A program made the translations under genes and the position numbers. 64,000 bases of DNA from Methylococcaceae bacterium TMED69 (lineage in GTDB: Bacteria > Pseudomonadota > Gammaproteobacteria > Ga0077536). The stretch lies in assembly GCA_002170535.1 (NCBI GenBank), contig NHDW01000009.1, positions 7,021 through 71,020 on the forward strand, given 5' to 3'. A model generated the notes under the pieces. That model saw only the letters and a list, made by a program, of their open reading frames with translations. It did not search any database and had not been told where the DNA came from. Below are positions 9,257-17,493 of this stretch, one piece after another (position 1 is the first letter of the stretch; each line of letters opens with the position of its first letter).

Positions 9257-11050
9257 ATCGAAAATCAGACACACAGTAACGATAACAATGTATGTAATTT
9301 TAATGAGATCGCAACGTTTCTTACATACTACCTTAGAGGCCTTGGAGGGGATATTTGTGATATAGAAACCGACCAGAGTATTTATACGGATTCACAGACG
9401 ATCTACCTACCCGAATCGCTTTCGTTTAATCAATCGAAAGAAGCTAGCAGAAAATTATTTCAGATAATCCTTTCTCATCTATGGGCTCAGAATTTTTATG
9501 GAACTTGGAATAATAAAGTTATACTTGAACTCGAGCGTAAAGGTGAGTCACTAAATCAATTTCTAAAAATATTTTACCGTCTCGAGTGCATCAGACTAGA
9601 CTACTGTATAAAACGCGACCTACCTGGATTATGGGCACAACAAGTATCTTTTAAATCAAAAGAGCAAAGAAATATCGATATCTGGAGTCTATGGAAAAAT
9701 AAAAGTAAAATTTTATCAACCGAGCAAAGCACGTCATTCACGTCCCTAGCGCTAACAAGCAAATTAATTGATGATCCCTTGCCGACACTAGAAATATTTC
9801 AACATGAATTTCAAGTTCAAGAACTTCGGGAAATATTAGAATCGAAAACAGAAGCTCAGAAAGACGATTTTCGCTTATCATTACAGAAATTTTTAGATGA
9901 AAACCTTGACCAGCAAGAACAAGGCGAAAGTCAGAAGGAACAAATAGAGATTGATCAATTAGATAATGATCAAGTTAAAGGAAAGCCCCAGTACGAATTG
10001 TCTGTAAATGGCGAGAAATTAGAAATTAGTCAAAATCTATCAGACACGATAGGCGCGATTATAAAAGACATAGGATACCTACCGGATGATTACTTAAAGC
10101 CAAATTCAAATGGTCGATACGTAGACCAATTATCAGCTCAAACTCCGGACGGGAACGAAAAAGAATCAAGCGAAGAAACAAAAACTTTTTTTTATGACGA
10201 GTGGGATTGTACAAGTCAAGCTTATAAAAAATTTTTTTGTCAACTCAACGAGGTAGATATAGTTGAAGGTGACGATGGCTTCATCCAGCAGACTCTTAAA
10301 AAATATAAGGCCAACTTGAAATCAATTAAAAAAACGTTTGAGGCGATAATCGCCGAGAACTCGATCCAAAGAAAACAAGTAGATGGCGACCACTTAGATT
10401 ACAACGCTATTATCGACACTATGCCTGATCTTCTTATGGGCAACGAAATAAGTGAACATTTATATGCTAGATATCAAACCAAGGAACGTAACATAGCTGT
10501 CATGTTTATGGTAGATATGAGCGGCTCGACACTCGGCTGGGTCAATGATGCTGAAAGAGAATCCCTTGTGTTGTTGTGTGAAGCTCTGACTTTGTTGGGT
10601 GACAGATATGCAATATACGGTTTTTCTGGAAGAACCAATAAAAAGTGTGAGGTCTACCGAATAAAAGAATTCGATGAGCCATACGATTATCATGTAAAAA
10701 GTCGAATTAGTGGTATTCGGCCAAAAGCATATACTAGAATGGGAGTTGCTATTAGACATTTGGGGCGTAAATTACAACACACTAACGCGAAGACAAAACT
10801 GCTAGTTACGCTGTCTGACGGAAGGCCCGAGGATTATGGTGGATACAAAGGCACTTACGGAATTGAAGACACTCGCAAAGCCTTGTTAGAACTTAAACAG
10901 TTAGGGATCAATCCTTTTTGTGTAACCATAGATAATGAAGCGCAAGAATACTTGCCACGAATGTATGGCAAGATAAACTACACAGTAATTGATGATGTCA
11001 AAAAATTACCTTACAAAGTTGCTGACATATATCGAAAATTAACCTGCTAG
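9257..11050 (+). CDS. VWA-domain protein, CbbO/NorD-like partner of the MoxR ATPase; probable ATC start
   Basis: The frame is open from 9209 to 11050. A start at TTG 9779 would give 423 residues, but the 174 codons upstream are clearly coding: they contain LTYYLRGLGGDICDIE and SQTIYLPESL, which resemble the N-terminal domain of NorD/CbbO proteins. The best start is ATC at 9257 behind AGAGGT, giving 597 residues. The central part (about 175-330) is acidic and rich in Q, E and D. The C-terminal VWA domain carries the MIDAS motif DMSGS at 420-424 and a later TLSDGRPED. In known pairs the VWA protein bridges the ATPase to its client enzyme. It follows the ATPase by 31 bases and precedes an acyl-CoA carboxylase by 17. 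Confidence 0.82.
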   Translation: MENQTHSNDNNVCNFNEIATFLTYYLRGLGGDICDIETDQSIYTDSQTIYLPESLSFNQSKEASRKLFQIILSHLWAQNFYGTWNNKVILELERKGESLNQFLKIFYRLECIRLDYCIKRDLPGLWAQQVSFKSKEQRNIDIWSLWKNKSKILSTEQSTSFTSLALTSKLIDDPLPTLEIFQHEFQVQELREILESKTEAQKDDFRLSLQKFLDENLDQQEQGESQKEQIEIDQLDNDQVKGKPQYELSVNGEKLEISQNLSDTIGAIIKDIGYLPDDYLKPNSNGRYVDQLSAQTPDGNEKESSEETKTFFYDEWDCTSQAYKKFFCQLNEVDIVEGDDGFIQQTLKKYKANLKSIKKTFEAIIAENSIQRKQVDGDHLDYNAIIDTMPDLLMGNEISEHLYARYQTKERNIAVMFMVDMSGSTLGWVNDAERESLVLLCEALTLLGDRYAIYGFSGRTNKKCEVYRIKEFDEPYDYHVKSRISGIRPKAYTRMGVAIRHLGRKLQHTNAKTKLLVTLSDGRPEDYGGYKGTYGIEDTRKALLELKQLGINPFCVTIDNEAQEYLPRMYGKINYTVIDDVKKLPYKVADIYRKLTC

Positions 11051-11067
11051 AACCAAGGTAAATCAAA

Positions 11068-13038
11068 GTGTTTAAAAATATATTGATTGCAAACAGGGGG
11101 GAGATTGCTTGTCGCATAATAAAAACCGCAAAACGAATGGGAATCGAGACCCATGTAGTCTTTCACAACAAAGATTACTCTACTCCTCATACTAAGCAAG
11201 CTGATTACGCTCATGAGATCTTAGGGTCAAATCCTAATTCAGCTTATTTAGATATGAAGCAATTAGCTGCTATTCTAAAAAGCAAAGAAATTGAAGCTGT
11301 GCATCCCGGCTATGGGTTTTTATCTGAAAACCCTTCACTACCGAAACTATTAGAAAGAGATGGTATAGCTTATATTGGACCACGGTCCGAGAGTGTGGCA
11401 CTAATGGGGGATAAAGTAGAGGCACTTCAGTATGCCAAATCTCTCGGGGTAAACACACTGAAGGGCGCAGTGCTTGATGGGGATATAGAAACTTTTATAT
11501 CAAACTGCAATGATCTAACTTTTCCAATAATGCTCAAATTATCTGGTGCGGGCGGAGGAAGGGGAATTAAGATAATAGATAGCCCAAAAGATCTCAGCCA
11601 AACGATAGCAGATTTAAATAAAGAAAAAGAGCGTAATTTTAGATCAAGCATCATATTCGCGGAGGAATATATATCCAATCCAAGACACATCGAAGTTCAA
11701 ATTATTGGTGATGGAATGGGAAACGTTCGGCATCTATATGAAAGAGAGTGCAGCATACAAAGAAGATATCAAAAAATAATAGAGGAAGCACCAGCACAGC
11801 ATCTAACACCTTCTCAAAAAAAAGGAATGCGTGATGATGCTTTAAAGCTTGCTAGCTCAATGAAGTACTTAAATGCAGGAACCGTAGAGTTCTTGGTACC
11901 ATCGTGTAGTTCAAATCGGCATTACTTCCTTGAAATGAACACGAGAATTCAGGTTGAACATGGAATAACGGAACAAATTTGTTCAATTGATTTAATTGAA
12001 AAGCAAATCTCCGTAGCTTATACAAAAGGCCTTGACTTTGAACAGAAGGACATTACGTTTACCGGGCATGCAATCCAAGCAAGGGTCTGTTGTGAATCAA
12101 CTGAGGATGATTTCAGGCCTCGTACCGGGAAAATTGATGTTCTTAAACTTCCAACAGAGACAAATGTGAGAGTAGATTTTGGTATTGAATGCGGCCATAG
12201 GGTATCTTCAGATTTTGATTCCATGATTGGAAAAATCATTGCTCATGGACAGAATAGAATAGAAGCAATTACGAAACTCAAAAATGGTCTTTCGGATCTT
12301 ACGGTGCTAGGATGCGAAACAAATTTAAATGCTCTGTTAGCTATTATAGGGTCAGAAAGTTTTTATGGCGATGAAATTATCACTACTAATTATATTAAAC
12401 AAAATTTAAACAACATACTTAAACAATATGAAGAATTAACAGAAAAAGAAATCGCGATCGCCGCGCTGATCGCCCTAAAAAAAGAGAGCGCGTTTTCTTC
12501 TTCTAAAATGCGCCAAGAAATTTTCGGTTGGCAAAATTGTGTCAGACCAGTGATTTTACAAACCCGAAAAAACGACAAAATTATTATTCAAGTCATACAG
12601 ATATACCCTTACGTTTTACTAAATCTATCCAATAAAAAGACAATAAAAATTAAATCATTTACTTTTAGAGAATCATCTCTAGAGGCTGTAATTAATAACG
12701 AGAGAATAACGTGCGATTACCTTTCATTTGGAAATTTTTTACACATCAAGGTTAATAATCAACATAAATACCTTGAGTTTGCTAAAAATTTATCGGTAAC
12801 TCGAAGTAATTACGAGCCAGATAAAAACATAAAAGCAGAAATGCCGGGAACAGTAATTTCAGTATTATCTGAAGAAACCATGAAAGTTGAAATTGGTCAA
12901 ATACTTATGGTCATCGAATCGATGAAAATCCAAACCAACATCATCAGTCAGGTAGATGGTACTATTGATAAAATTTACTTTTCAGAAAACGAAAGCTTCG
13001 AACGCGGCTCAACCTTAATTTCAATTTCGGAGACTTGA
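11068..13038 (+). CDS. Acyl-CoA carboxylase, biotin carboxylase/biotin carrier subunit
   Basis: A 656-residue alpha subunit of a biotin-dependent acyl-CoA carboxylase. The biotin carboxylase part (1-450) has the start FKNILIANRGEIACRI, the ATP-grasp loop LSGAGGGRGIK, RECSIQRR(Y)QK and the EMNTRIQVEHG catalytic region. A linker and BT-like domain follow, then a BCCP domain from about 590 with ESMKI, whose Lys620 is the biotin attachment site. The start is GTG with AAGGT upstream. The carboxyltransferase subunit follows at once. The usual proline in the biotin-domain APMPG turn appears as AEMPGTV. Methylcrotonyl- or geranyl-CoA carboxylase are the closest types, judged from the beta subunit. 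Confidence 0.92.
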   Translation: MFKNILIANRGEIACRIIKTAKRMGIETHVVFHNKDYSTPHTKQADYAHEILGSNPNSAYLDMKQLAAILKSKEIEAVHPGYGFLSENPSLPKLLERDGIAYIGPRSESVALMGDKVEALQYAKSLGVNTLKGAVLDGDIETFISNCNDLTFPIMLKLSGAGGGRGIKIIDSPKDLSQTIADLNKEKERNFRSSIIFAEEYISNPRHIEVQIIGDGMGNVRHLYERECSIQRRYQKIIEEAPAQHLTPSQKKGMRDDALKLASSMKYLNAGTVEFLVPSCSSNRHYFLEMNTRIQVEHGITEQICSIDLIEKQISVAYTKGLDFEQKDITFTGHAIQARVCCESTEDDFRPRTGKIDVLKLPTETNVRVDFGIECGHRVSSDFDSMIGKIIAHGQNRIEAITKLKNGLSDLTVLGCETNLNALLAIIGSESFYGDEIITTNYIKQNLNNILKQYEELTEKEIAIAALIALKKESAFSSSKMRQEIFGWQNCVRPVILQTRKNDKIIIQVIQIYPYVLLNLSNKKTIKIKSFTFRESSLEAVINNERITCDYLSFGNFLHIKVNNQHKYLEFAKNLSVTRSNYEPDKNIKAEMPGTVISVLSEETMKVEIGQILMVIESMKIQTNIISQVDGTIDKIYFSENESFERGSTLISISET

Positions 13039-13040
13039 TT

Positions 13041-14648
13041 ATGAGCACTATAAAAACAACTATAAACACATCTTCAAACGAGTTTAATACGAACTATGAA
13101 TTTAACAAAAAGTTAGTTGAGGCATTTAGAAAAAAACAAGAAGAGTCAAGATCAAAAAGAAACGATAAAGATTTAACAAGAGTAAAGTCACAAGGTAAAC
13201 TTCTCCCTCGAGAACGTATTAGTCTTCTACTAGATCAAGGTTCGCCTTTTCTCGAATTGTCTTCACTTGCGGCTTGCAGTGCTTACAATGGGGAAGCTCC
13301 GTCCGCATCATGCGTAACCGGAATAGGATCAATACACGGTAAAGACGTCCTCATAATAGCAAATGATCCAACCGTAAAAGGCGGAGCATGGTACCCACTA
13401 ACGGTAAAAAAAATAGTAAGAGCGCTCGATATAGCTATCGAAAATCAGTTAGCAGTTGTTCATCTATGCGATAGTGCGGGAGGATTTCTGCCTCTACAAG
13501 CAAATTTATTTGCAGATAAGGACCACGCAGGAAGAATGTTTAGAAATCAATGCATTTTATCGAAGTTAGGCGTCAAACAATTAGCTATCGTTTTTGGGCA
13601 CTGCACTGCCGGTGGCGCTTATATACCAGCTCTTTCAGATTACTCTATTGTGGTGAGAGGAAATGGAGCCATATTTCTAGCTGGGCCACCCCTAGTAAAA
13701 GCAGCGACTGGAGAAAATGTTTCTGCAGAAGAGCTCGGCGGTGCTAACTTACATTCCCAGATCAGTGGGACATGTGATTATGCGGCTGATAGTGAGGAAC
13801 AAGCAATTGAACTTGGACGGGAAATTGTTGAATATTGGTCAGAAGGTAATAAGTTTATCTATCCTCGACAAGAAATTTCTGAACCATGTTACCCTCCCAC
13901 AGAACTTTACGGAATCATACCTAATGATATAAAAAAAGCCTACGATAGTAGAGAAGTAATAGCGAGAATCGTTGACGCGAGCAGTTTTCATGAATTTCAA
14001 CCAGACTATGGTAAAACCCTTATTTGCGGATACGCTCATCTCTGGGGTTTCAAAATTGGTATAATTGCAAACAATGGTGTCATATTTAATGAGAGCGCCC
14101 TCAAGGGCGCGCACTTCATCCAACTTTGTGATAAAAACAATACTCCTCTTCTTTTTCTACAAAACATCACTGGTTTCATGGTAGGAAAGGAGTATGAGCG
14201 TCGCGGCATAACAAAAGACGGAGCTAAGTTTTTAATGGCGCAAGTGGGTTGCTCTGTCCCAAAAATAACCATAATGTGTCATGGCTCATTCGGCGCGGGA
14301 AACTACGCGATGTGCGGTCGGGCTTTTGACAGTCGTTTTATCTTCGCGTGGCCTAACCATCAAATTGGCATAATGGGAGGCGAACAAGCTGCAAAGACCT
14401 TAGTAGAGGTCAAGGAAAGACAATTGAAAAAAAAGAAAGAAAAAATAAATAAAAAAGAAATGGAAAAAATTTATGAAGACACTTTAGCGGGATTTAACGA
14501 GCAAATGACAGCCTATTATTCGACATCACAGATTTGGGACGATGGTATCATCGATCCAGTAGATACGAGGGGCTGTCTTGGTATCGTTTTAACAGTGATA
14601 AGTAAATCCAGGCTGAAAGATTTGGGTTACGGCATCATGAGATTTTAG
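13041..14648 (+). CDS. Acyl-CoA carboxylase, carboxyltransferase subunit (MCC/GCC-beta type)
   Basis: A 535-residue carboxyltransferase with two crotonase-like halves, which transfers carboxyl from biotin to an acyl-CoA. The ATG at 13041 with GGAG 8 bases upstream is preferred to the TTG at 13035. It shows the family blocks GGAYIPALSDYSI, GPPLVKAATGE with EELGGANLHSQISG, the second-half LQNITGFMVGKEYE and SFGAGNYAMCGRAF, and the end PNHQIGIMGGEQAA. These are closest to methylcrotonyl-CoA and geranyl-CoA carboxylase beta subunits rather than propionyl-CoA carboxylase. A lysine-rich helix sits at about 455-480. The gene is directly behind the biotin subunit, and its stop is one base from the convergent serA stop. 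Confidence 0.92.
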   Translation: MSTIKTTINTSSNEFNTNYEFNKKLVEAFRKKQEESRSKRNDKDLTRVKSQGKLLPRERISLLLDQGSPFLELSSLAACSAYNGEAPSASCVTGIGSIHGKDVLIIANDPTVKGGAWYPLTVKKIVRALDIAIENQLAVVHLCDSAGGFLPLQANLFADKDHAGRMFRNQCILSKLGVKQLAIVFGHCTAGGAYIPALSDYSIVVRGNGAIFLAGPPLVKAATGENVSAEELGGANLHSQISGTCDYAADSEEQAIELGREIVEYWSEGNKFIYPRQEISEPCYPPTELYGIIPNDIKKAYDSREVIARIVDASSFHEFQPDYGKTLICGYAHLWGFKIGIIANNGVIFNESALKGAHFIQLCDKNNTPLLFLQNITGFMVGKEYERRGITKDGAKFLMAQVGCSVPKITIMCHGSFGAGNYAMCGRAFDSRFIFAWPNHQIGIMGGEQAAKTLVEVKERQLKKKKEKINKKEMEKIYEDTLAGFNEQMTAYYSTSQIWDDGIIDPVDTRGCLGIVLTVISKSRLKDLGYGIMRF

Positions 14649-14649
14649 T

Positions 14650-16233
14650 CTACACCTTGACCTGTAATGCTCGTTCTACGGCTGTTATCTCTTCGATTTT
14701 TGACAGAGCTTCTTCATCTAGCTCACTGGAAACCGCGAGCACCGCTATCGCAAGCTGCATGTTTTCATGCACTCCAACTTGCATTCGCGAAATATTGACA
14801 CCCATTCGGCCAAGAATATCACCCAAGATGCCAATCACTCCGGGTTGATCAGCATGCCACGTTATCAAAATATGTCCTTCAAGGGGCGACTCGACGATAT
14901 AATTATTAATTCTAGTTAATCTTGAATGCCTGCCATCAAAAACACTACCCTCAACGGTAATTGTTTCATTTTCCGAAATCAAAGAAGCTTCTATGACAGA
15001 AACATAATCTTTCGAATCCGATGACTTTATCTCAGTGACTTTTATACCTTGTCTTTTGGCGAGCTGTTTCGCATTAATTTGATTGACAGGCACAGAAAGT
15101 TGGCTTGATAAATAACCTATCAAAAGCGAACTTGTAATAGGATGAGAGTCTAATTTATTGACTTCTCCGTAACTACTAACCTCAATAGATGAAACACTTC
15201 CCACTGACATCGCATTTAGTAGAACTCCTAGTTTCCTACCAAGCTCGATAAAAGGTAAAAATTGCTCTTCCTTACCCTGGTCTATGCTTGGAATATTGAC
15301 TGCATTTATCACTTGGCCTTTTATCAAATATGACGCGATGTTGTGGGCTATTTCTACCCCAACTGCTGTCTGGGCCTCATGAGTAGACGCTCCCAAGTGG
15401 GGAGTGAACTGAATCTTATCGCATCTAAATAGTGGGCTATCACCGGGCGGTTCATTTTCAAAAACATCTAGTGCAGCCCCAGCGAGATGTCCATCCTCTA
15501 CGGCTTCCAGTAAAGCGTTTTCATCAATTAACCCGCCTCTTGCGCAGTTAATTATGTGCGCACCTTTTTTCATCAGTCCTAGGTTTTTTTCGTTTATGAG
15601 ATTTCTAGTATCATCAGTAACAGGACAATGGAGACTCACATAATCTGAGTTTATTAAAAGCTCATCCAGATCAACCTTATTCATATTATGGCTCCTAAAA
15701 GTTTCCTCAGTAACAAATGGGTCAAAACCTATTACAGTCATGCCTAATCCAATACATTTCTCCGCAAATAATCTGCCTATCGTTCCAAAACCAACAACAC
15801 CGACAGTTTTACCTGTTAACTCAATACCCAGAAAATTGTTTCTTTCCCAAAGCCCCGCTCGAACCGAACTATCTGCTTTCGGCAAATTTCTACTAAGAGA
15901 AAACATATGCGCAACCGCCAATTCTGCGGTTGTCGTTGCATTTGCATCTGGTGTATTTAAAACAACTATCCCTCTTTCCGTTGCAACATCCAGGTCAATG
16001 TTATCAACGCCAATTCCGGCTCTTCCAATTACTTTAGCTCTTTTTGCAGATTCCAGAAGCATGCCTTTCATCTTAGTCGCGCTTCTCACAATTATCCCGT
16101 CTGCATCCTCTACAAATTTCTTGGCTTCTTCAGGGGACAATCCAGGCTCAAAGGTCACCTCAAGTTCTGGATATTGCCTTAAAGCATCTATTCCTTCTGG
16201 GGCTAACTTGTCAGCTACAAACACTTTAAACAT
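14650..16233 (-). CDS. serA: D-3-phosphoglycerate dehydrogenase (long form)
   Basis: A 527-residue SerA that oxidises 3-phosphoglycerate to 3-phosphohydroxypyruvate, the first step of serine synthesis. The NAD-binding VGVVGFGTIG lies near 144-153, the Arg of NCARGGLID near 233, and the catalytic Glu/His pair in DVFENEPP and TPHLGAST near 260-285. The long form adds an intervening ASB domain (about 320-450) and a C-terminal ACT domain (from about 455, GHILITWHADQPGVIG) where serine feedback is usually sensed. It follows serC by 37 bases on the same strand, giving a serC-serA operon. Confidence 0.95.
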   Translation of the reverse strand: MFKVFVADKLAPEGIDALRQYPELEVTFEPGLSPEEAKKFVEDADGIIVRSATKMKGMLLESAKRAKVIGRAGIGVDNIDLDVATERGIVVLNTPDANATTTAELAVAHMFSLSRNLPKADSSVRAGLWERNNFLGIELTGKTVGVVGFGTIGRLFAEKCIGLGMTVIGFDPFVTEETFRSHNMNKVDLDELLINSDYVSLHCPVTDDTRNLINEKNLGLMKKGAHIINCARGGLIDENALLEAVEDGHLAGAALDVFENEPPGDSPLFRCDKIQFTPHLGASTHEAQTAVGVEIAHNIASYLIKGQVINAVNIPSIDQGKEEQFLPFIELGRKLGVLLNAMSVGSVSSIEVSSYGEVNKLDSHPITSSLLIGYLSSQLSVPVNQINAKQLAKRQGIKVTEIKSSDSKDYVSVIEASLISENETITVEGSVFDGRHSRLTRINNYIVESPLEGHILITWHADQPGVIGILGDILGRMGVNISRMQVGVHENMQLAIAVLAVSSELDEEALSKIEEITAVERALQVKV

Positions 16234-16270
16234 TATTCATTCCTTATCTTTTTTATCTATTTCCAATCCG

Positions 16271-17452
16271 CTAATCGTAATATCCATTTTTCACATTTGA
16301 ATAGGCCCAATCAAGCCATGCACATAATAATTCAATATCGGAAGACTCTACAGTTCCACCTCCCCATATACGGAAACCGGGCGGTGCATTTCTATATCCC
16401 TCAATATCAAAAGCAACATTTTCAGTCGCCAGTAGTCCGACAATCTCCTTAATAAAAGCTCGCTGGTCTGATTCTTGTAAGCCAGTGAATCTTACATCTG
16501 ATATTTGAAGACAGATTGAAGTATTAGAAACCGTATCTGGATCTTTTGCCAACATATCCACCCAGGCAGTTTTTTCGACCCATTGCATGACTATTTCTAA
16601 ATTTTTTCTAGAGCGACCAATAAGTTCTTTTAAACCACCATGCTTCAGCACCCATCGCAAGGCAACCAAGTAATCTTCAACGCACAACATAGAAGGAGTG
16701 TTAATTGTCGAGCCCGTAAAAATAGCTAGATTAGGTTTTTTGTTTTTTGCTAATTTAAAGAGCTTTGGAATAGGCCATTTGGGAGTATATTCCGATAATC
16801 GTTGTATCGCCTTCGGGCTGAGTATTAAAATTCCATGTGCTGCTTCTCCTCCTAACACTTTTTGCCAAGAGTATGTAACGACATCGAGTTTCTCCCAAGG
16901 CATTTCCATAGCAAAAACTGCTGAGGTCGCATCACAGATGGTAAGCCCTTGTCGATTGTCAGGAATCCATTCACCATTAGGTACTTTCACCCCGGAAGTC
17001 GTACCATTCCAAACGAACACGACGTCATTTTCAAAATTAATATTCTCTAGATTTGGCAATAAACCGTAGTCGGCAATATGTTTATTTACATTGTCTAATT
17101 TCAATTCACCAACAATATCGCTCAACCAATCAGAGCTAAAACTTTCCCACGCTAAAACATCAACACCTAAATATCCAAGAAAATTCCACATTGCCAGTTC
17201 AATAGCTCCAGTGTCTGATCCTGGTACAATCCCAACAACATAATCTTGAGGCAATTTTAAAATATCTTTTGTCATTTTTAGTGCTTCCTCAAGCTTATTT
17301 TTACCCAATTTAGATCTATGAGACCTGCCAAGAACAGCCGCATCTAGGTCTGCTAATTTCCAACCTTTAAATTTTGGGCATGGTCCCGATGAAAATGATG
17401 GATTATACGGTCGTTTTAGTGGCTTCTCATACATTTGATTTAACATCCTCAT
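16271..17452 (-). CDS. serC: Phosphoserine aminotransferase (Methanosarcina/alphaproteobacterial type)
   Basis: A PLP-dependent class V aminotransferase of 393 residues making phosphoserine from phosphohydroxypyruvate and glutamate. It begins with the family's NPSFSSGPCPKFKGW, has PGSDTGAIELAMW near 95-107, VWNGTTSGVKVP in the middle, and the PLP lysine in SYSWQKVLGGEAAHG. This is the SerC variant common in alphaproteobacteria and Methanosarcina rather than the short E. coli type, so the serCA pair may have a different history from the surrounding gammaproteobacterial genes. Three in-frame ATGs (codons 1, 3 and 7) could serve as the start. It lies between dnaE2 and serA on the same strand. 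Confidence 0.92.
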   Translation of the reverse strand: MRMLNQMYEKPLKRPYNPSFSSGPCPKFKGWKLADLDAAVLGRSHRSKLGKNKLEEALKMTKDILKLPQDYVVGIVPGSDTGAIELAMWNFLGYLGVDVLAWESFSSDWLSDIVGELKLDNVNKHIADYGLLPNLENINFENDVVFVWNGTTSGVKVPNGEWIPDNRQGLTICDATSAVFAMEMPWEKLDVVTYSWQKVLGGEAAHGILILSPKAIQRLSEYTPKWPIPKLFKLAKNKKPNLAIFTGSTINTPSMLCVEDYLVALRWVLKHGGLKELIGRSRKNLEIVMQWVEKTAWVDMLAKDPDTVSNTSICLQISDVRFTGLQESDQRAFIKEIVGLLATENVAFDIEGYRNAPPGFRIWGGGTVESSDIELLCAWLDWAYSNVKNGYYD

Positions 17453-17493
17453 AACTTATTATTTGTGAGTCAATCTTTACATAAACCTCACAA

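Noticed and set aside
15740-16300. 186-residue open frame antisense to serA
   Set aside because: It is the complement of well-conserved SerA coding sequence, has no ribosome-binding site and resembles no family.
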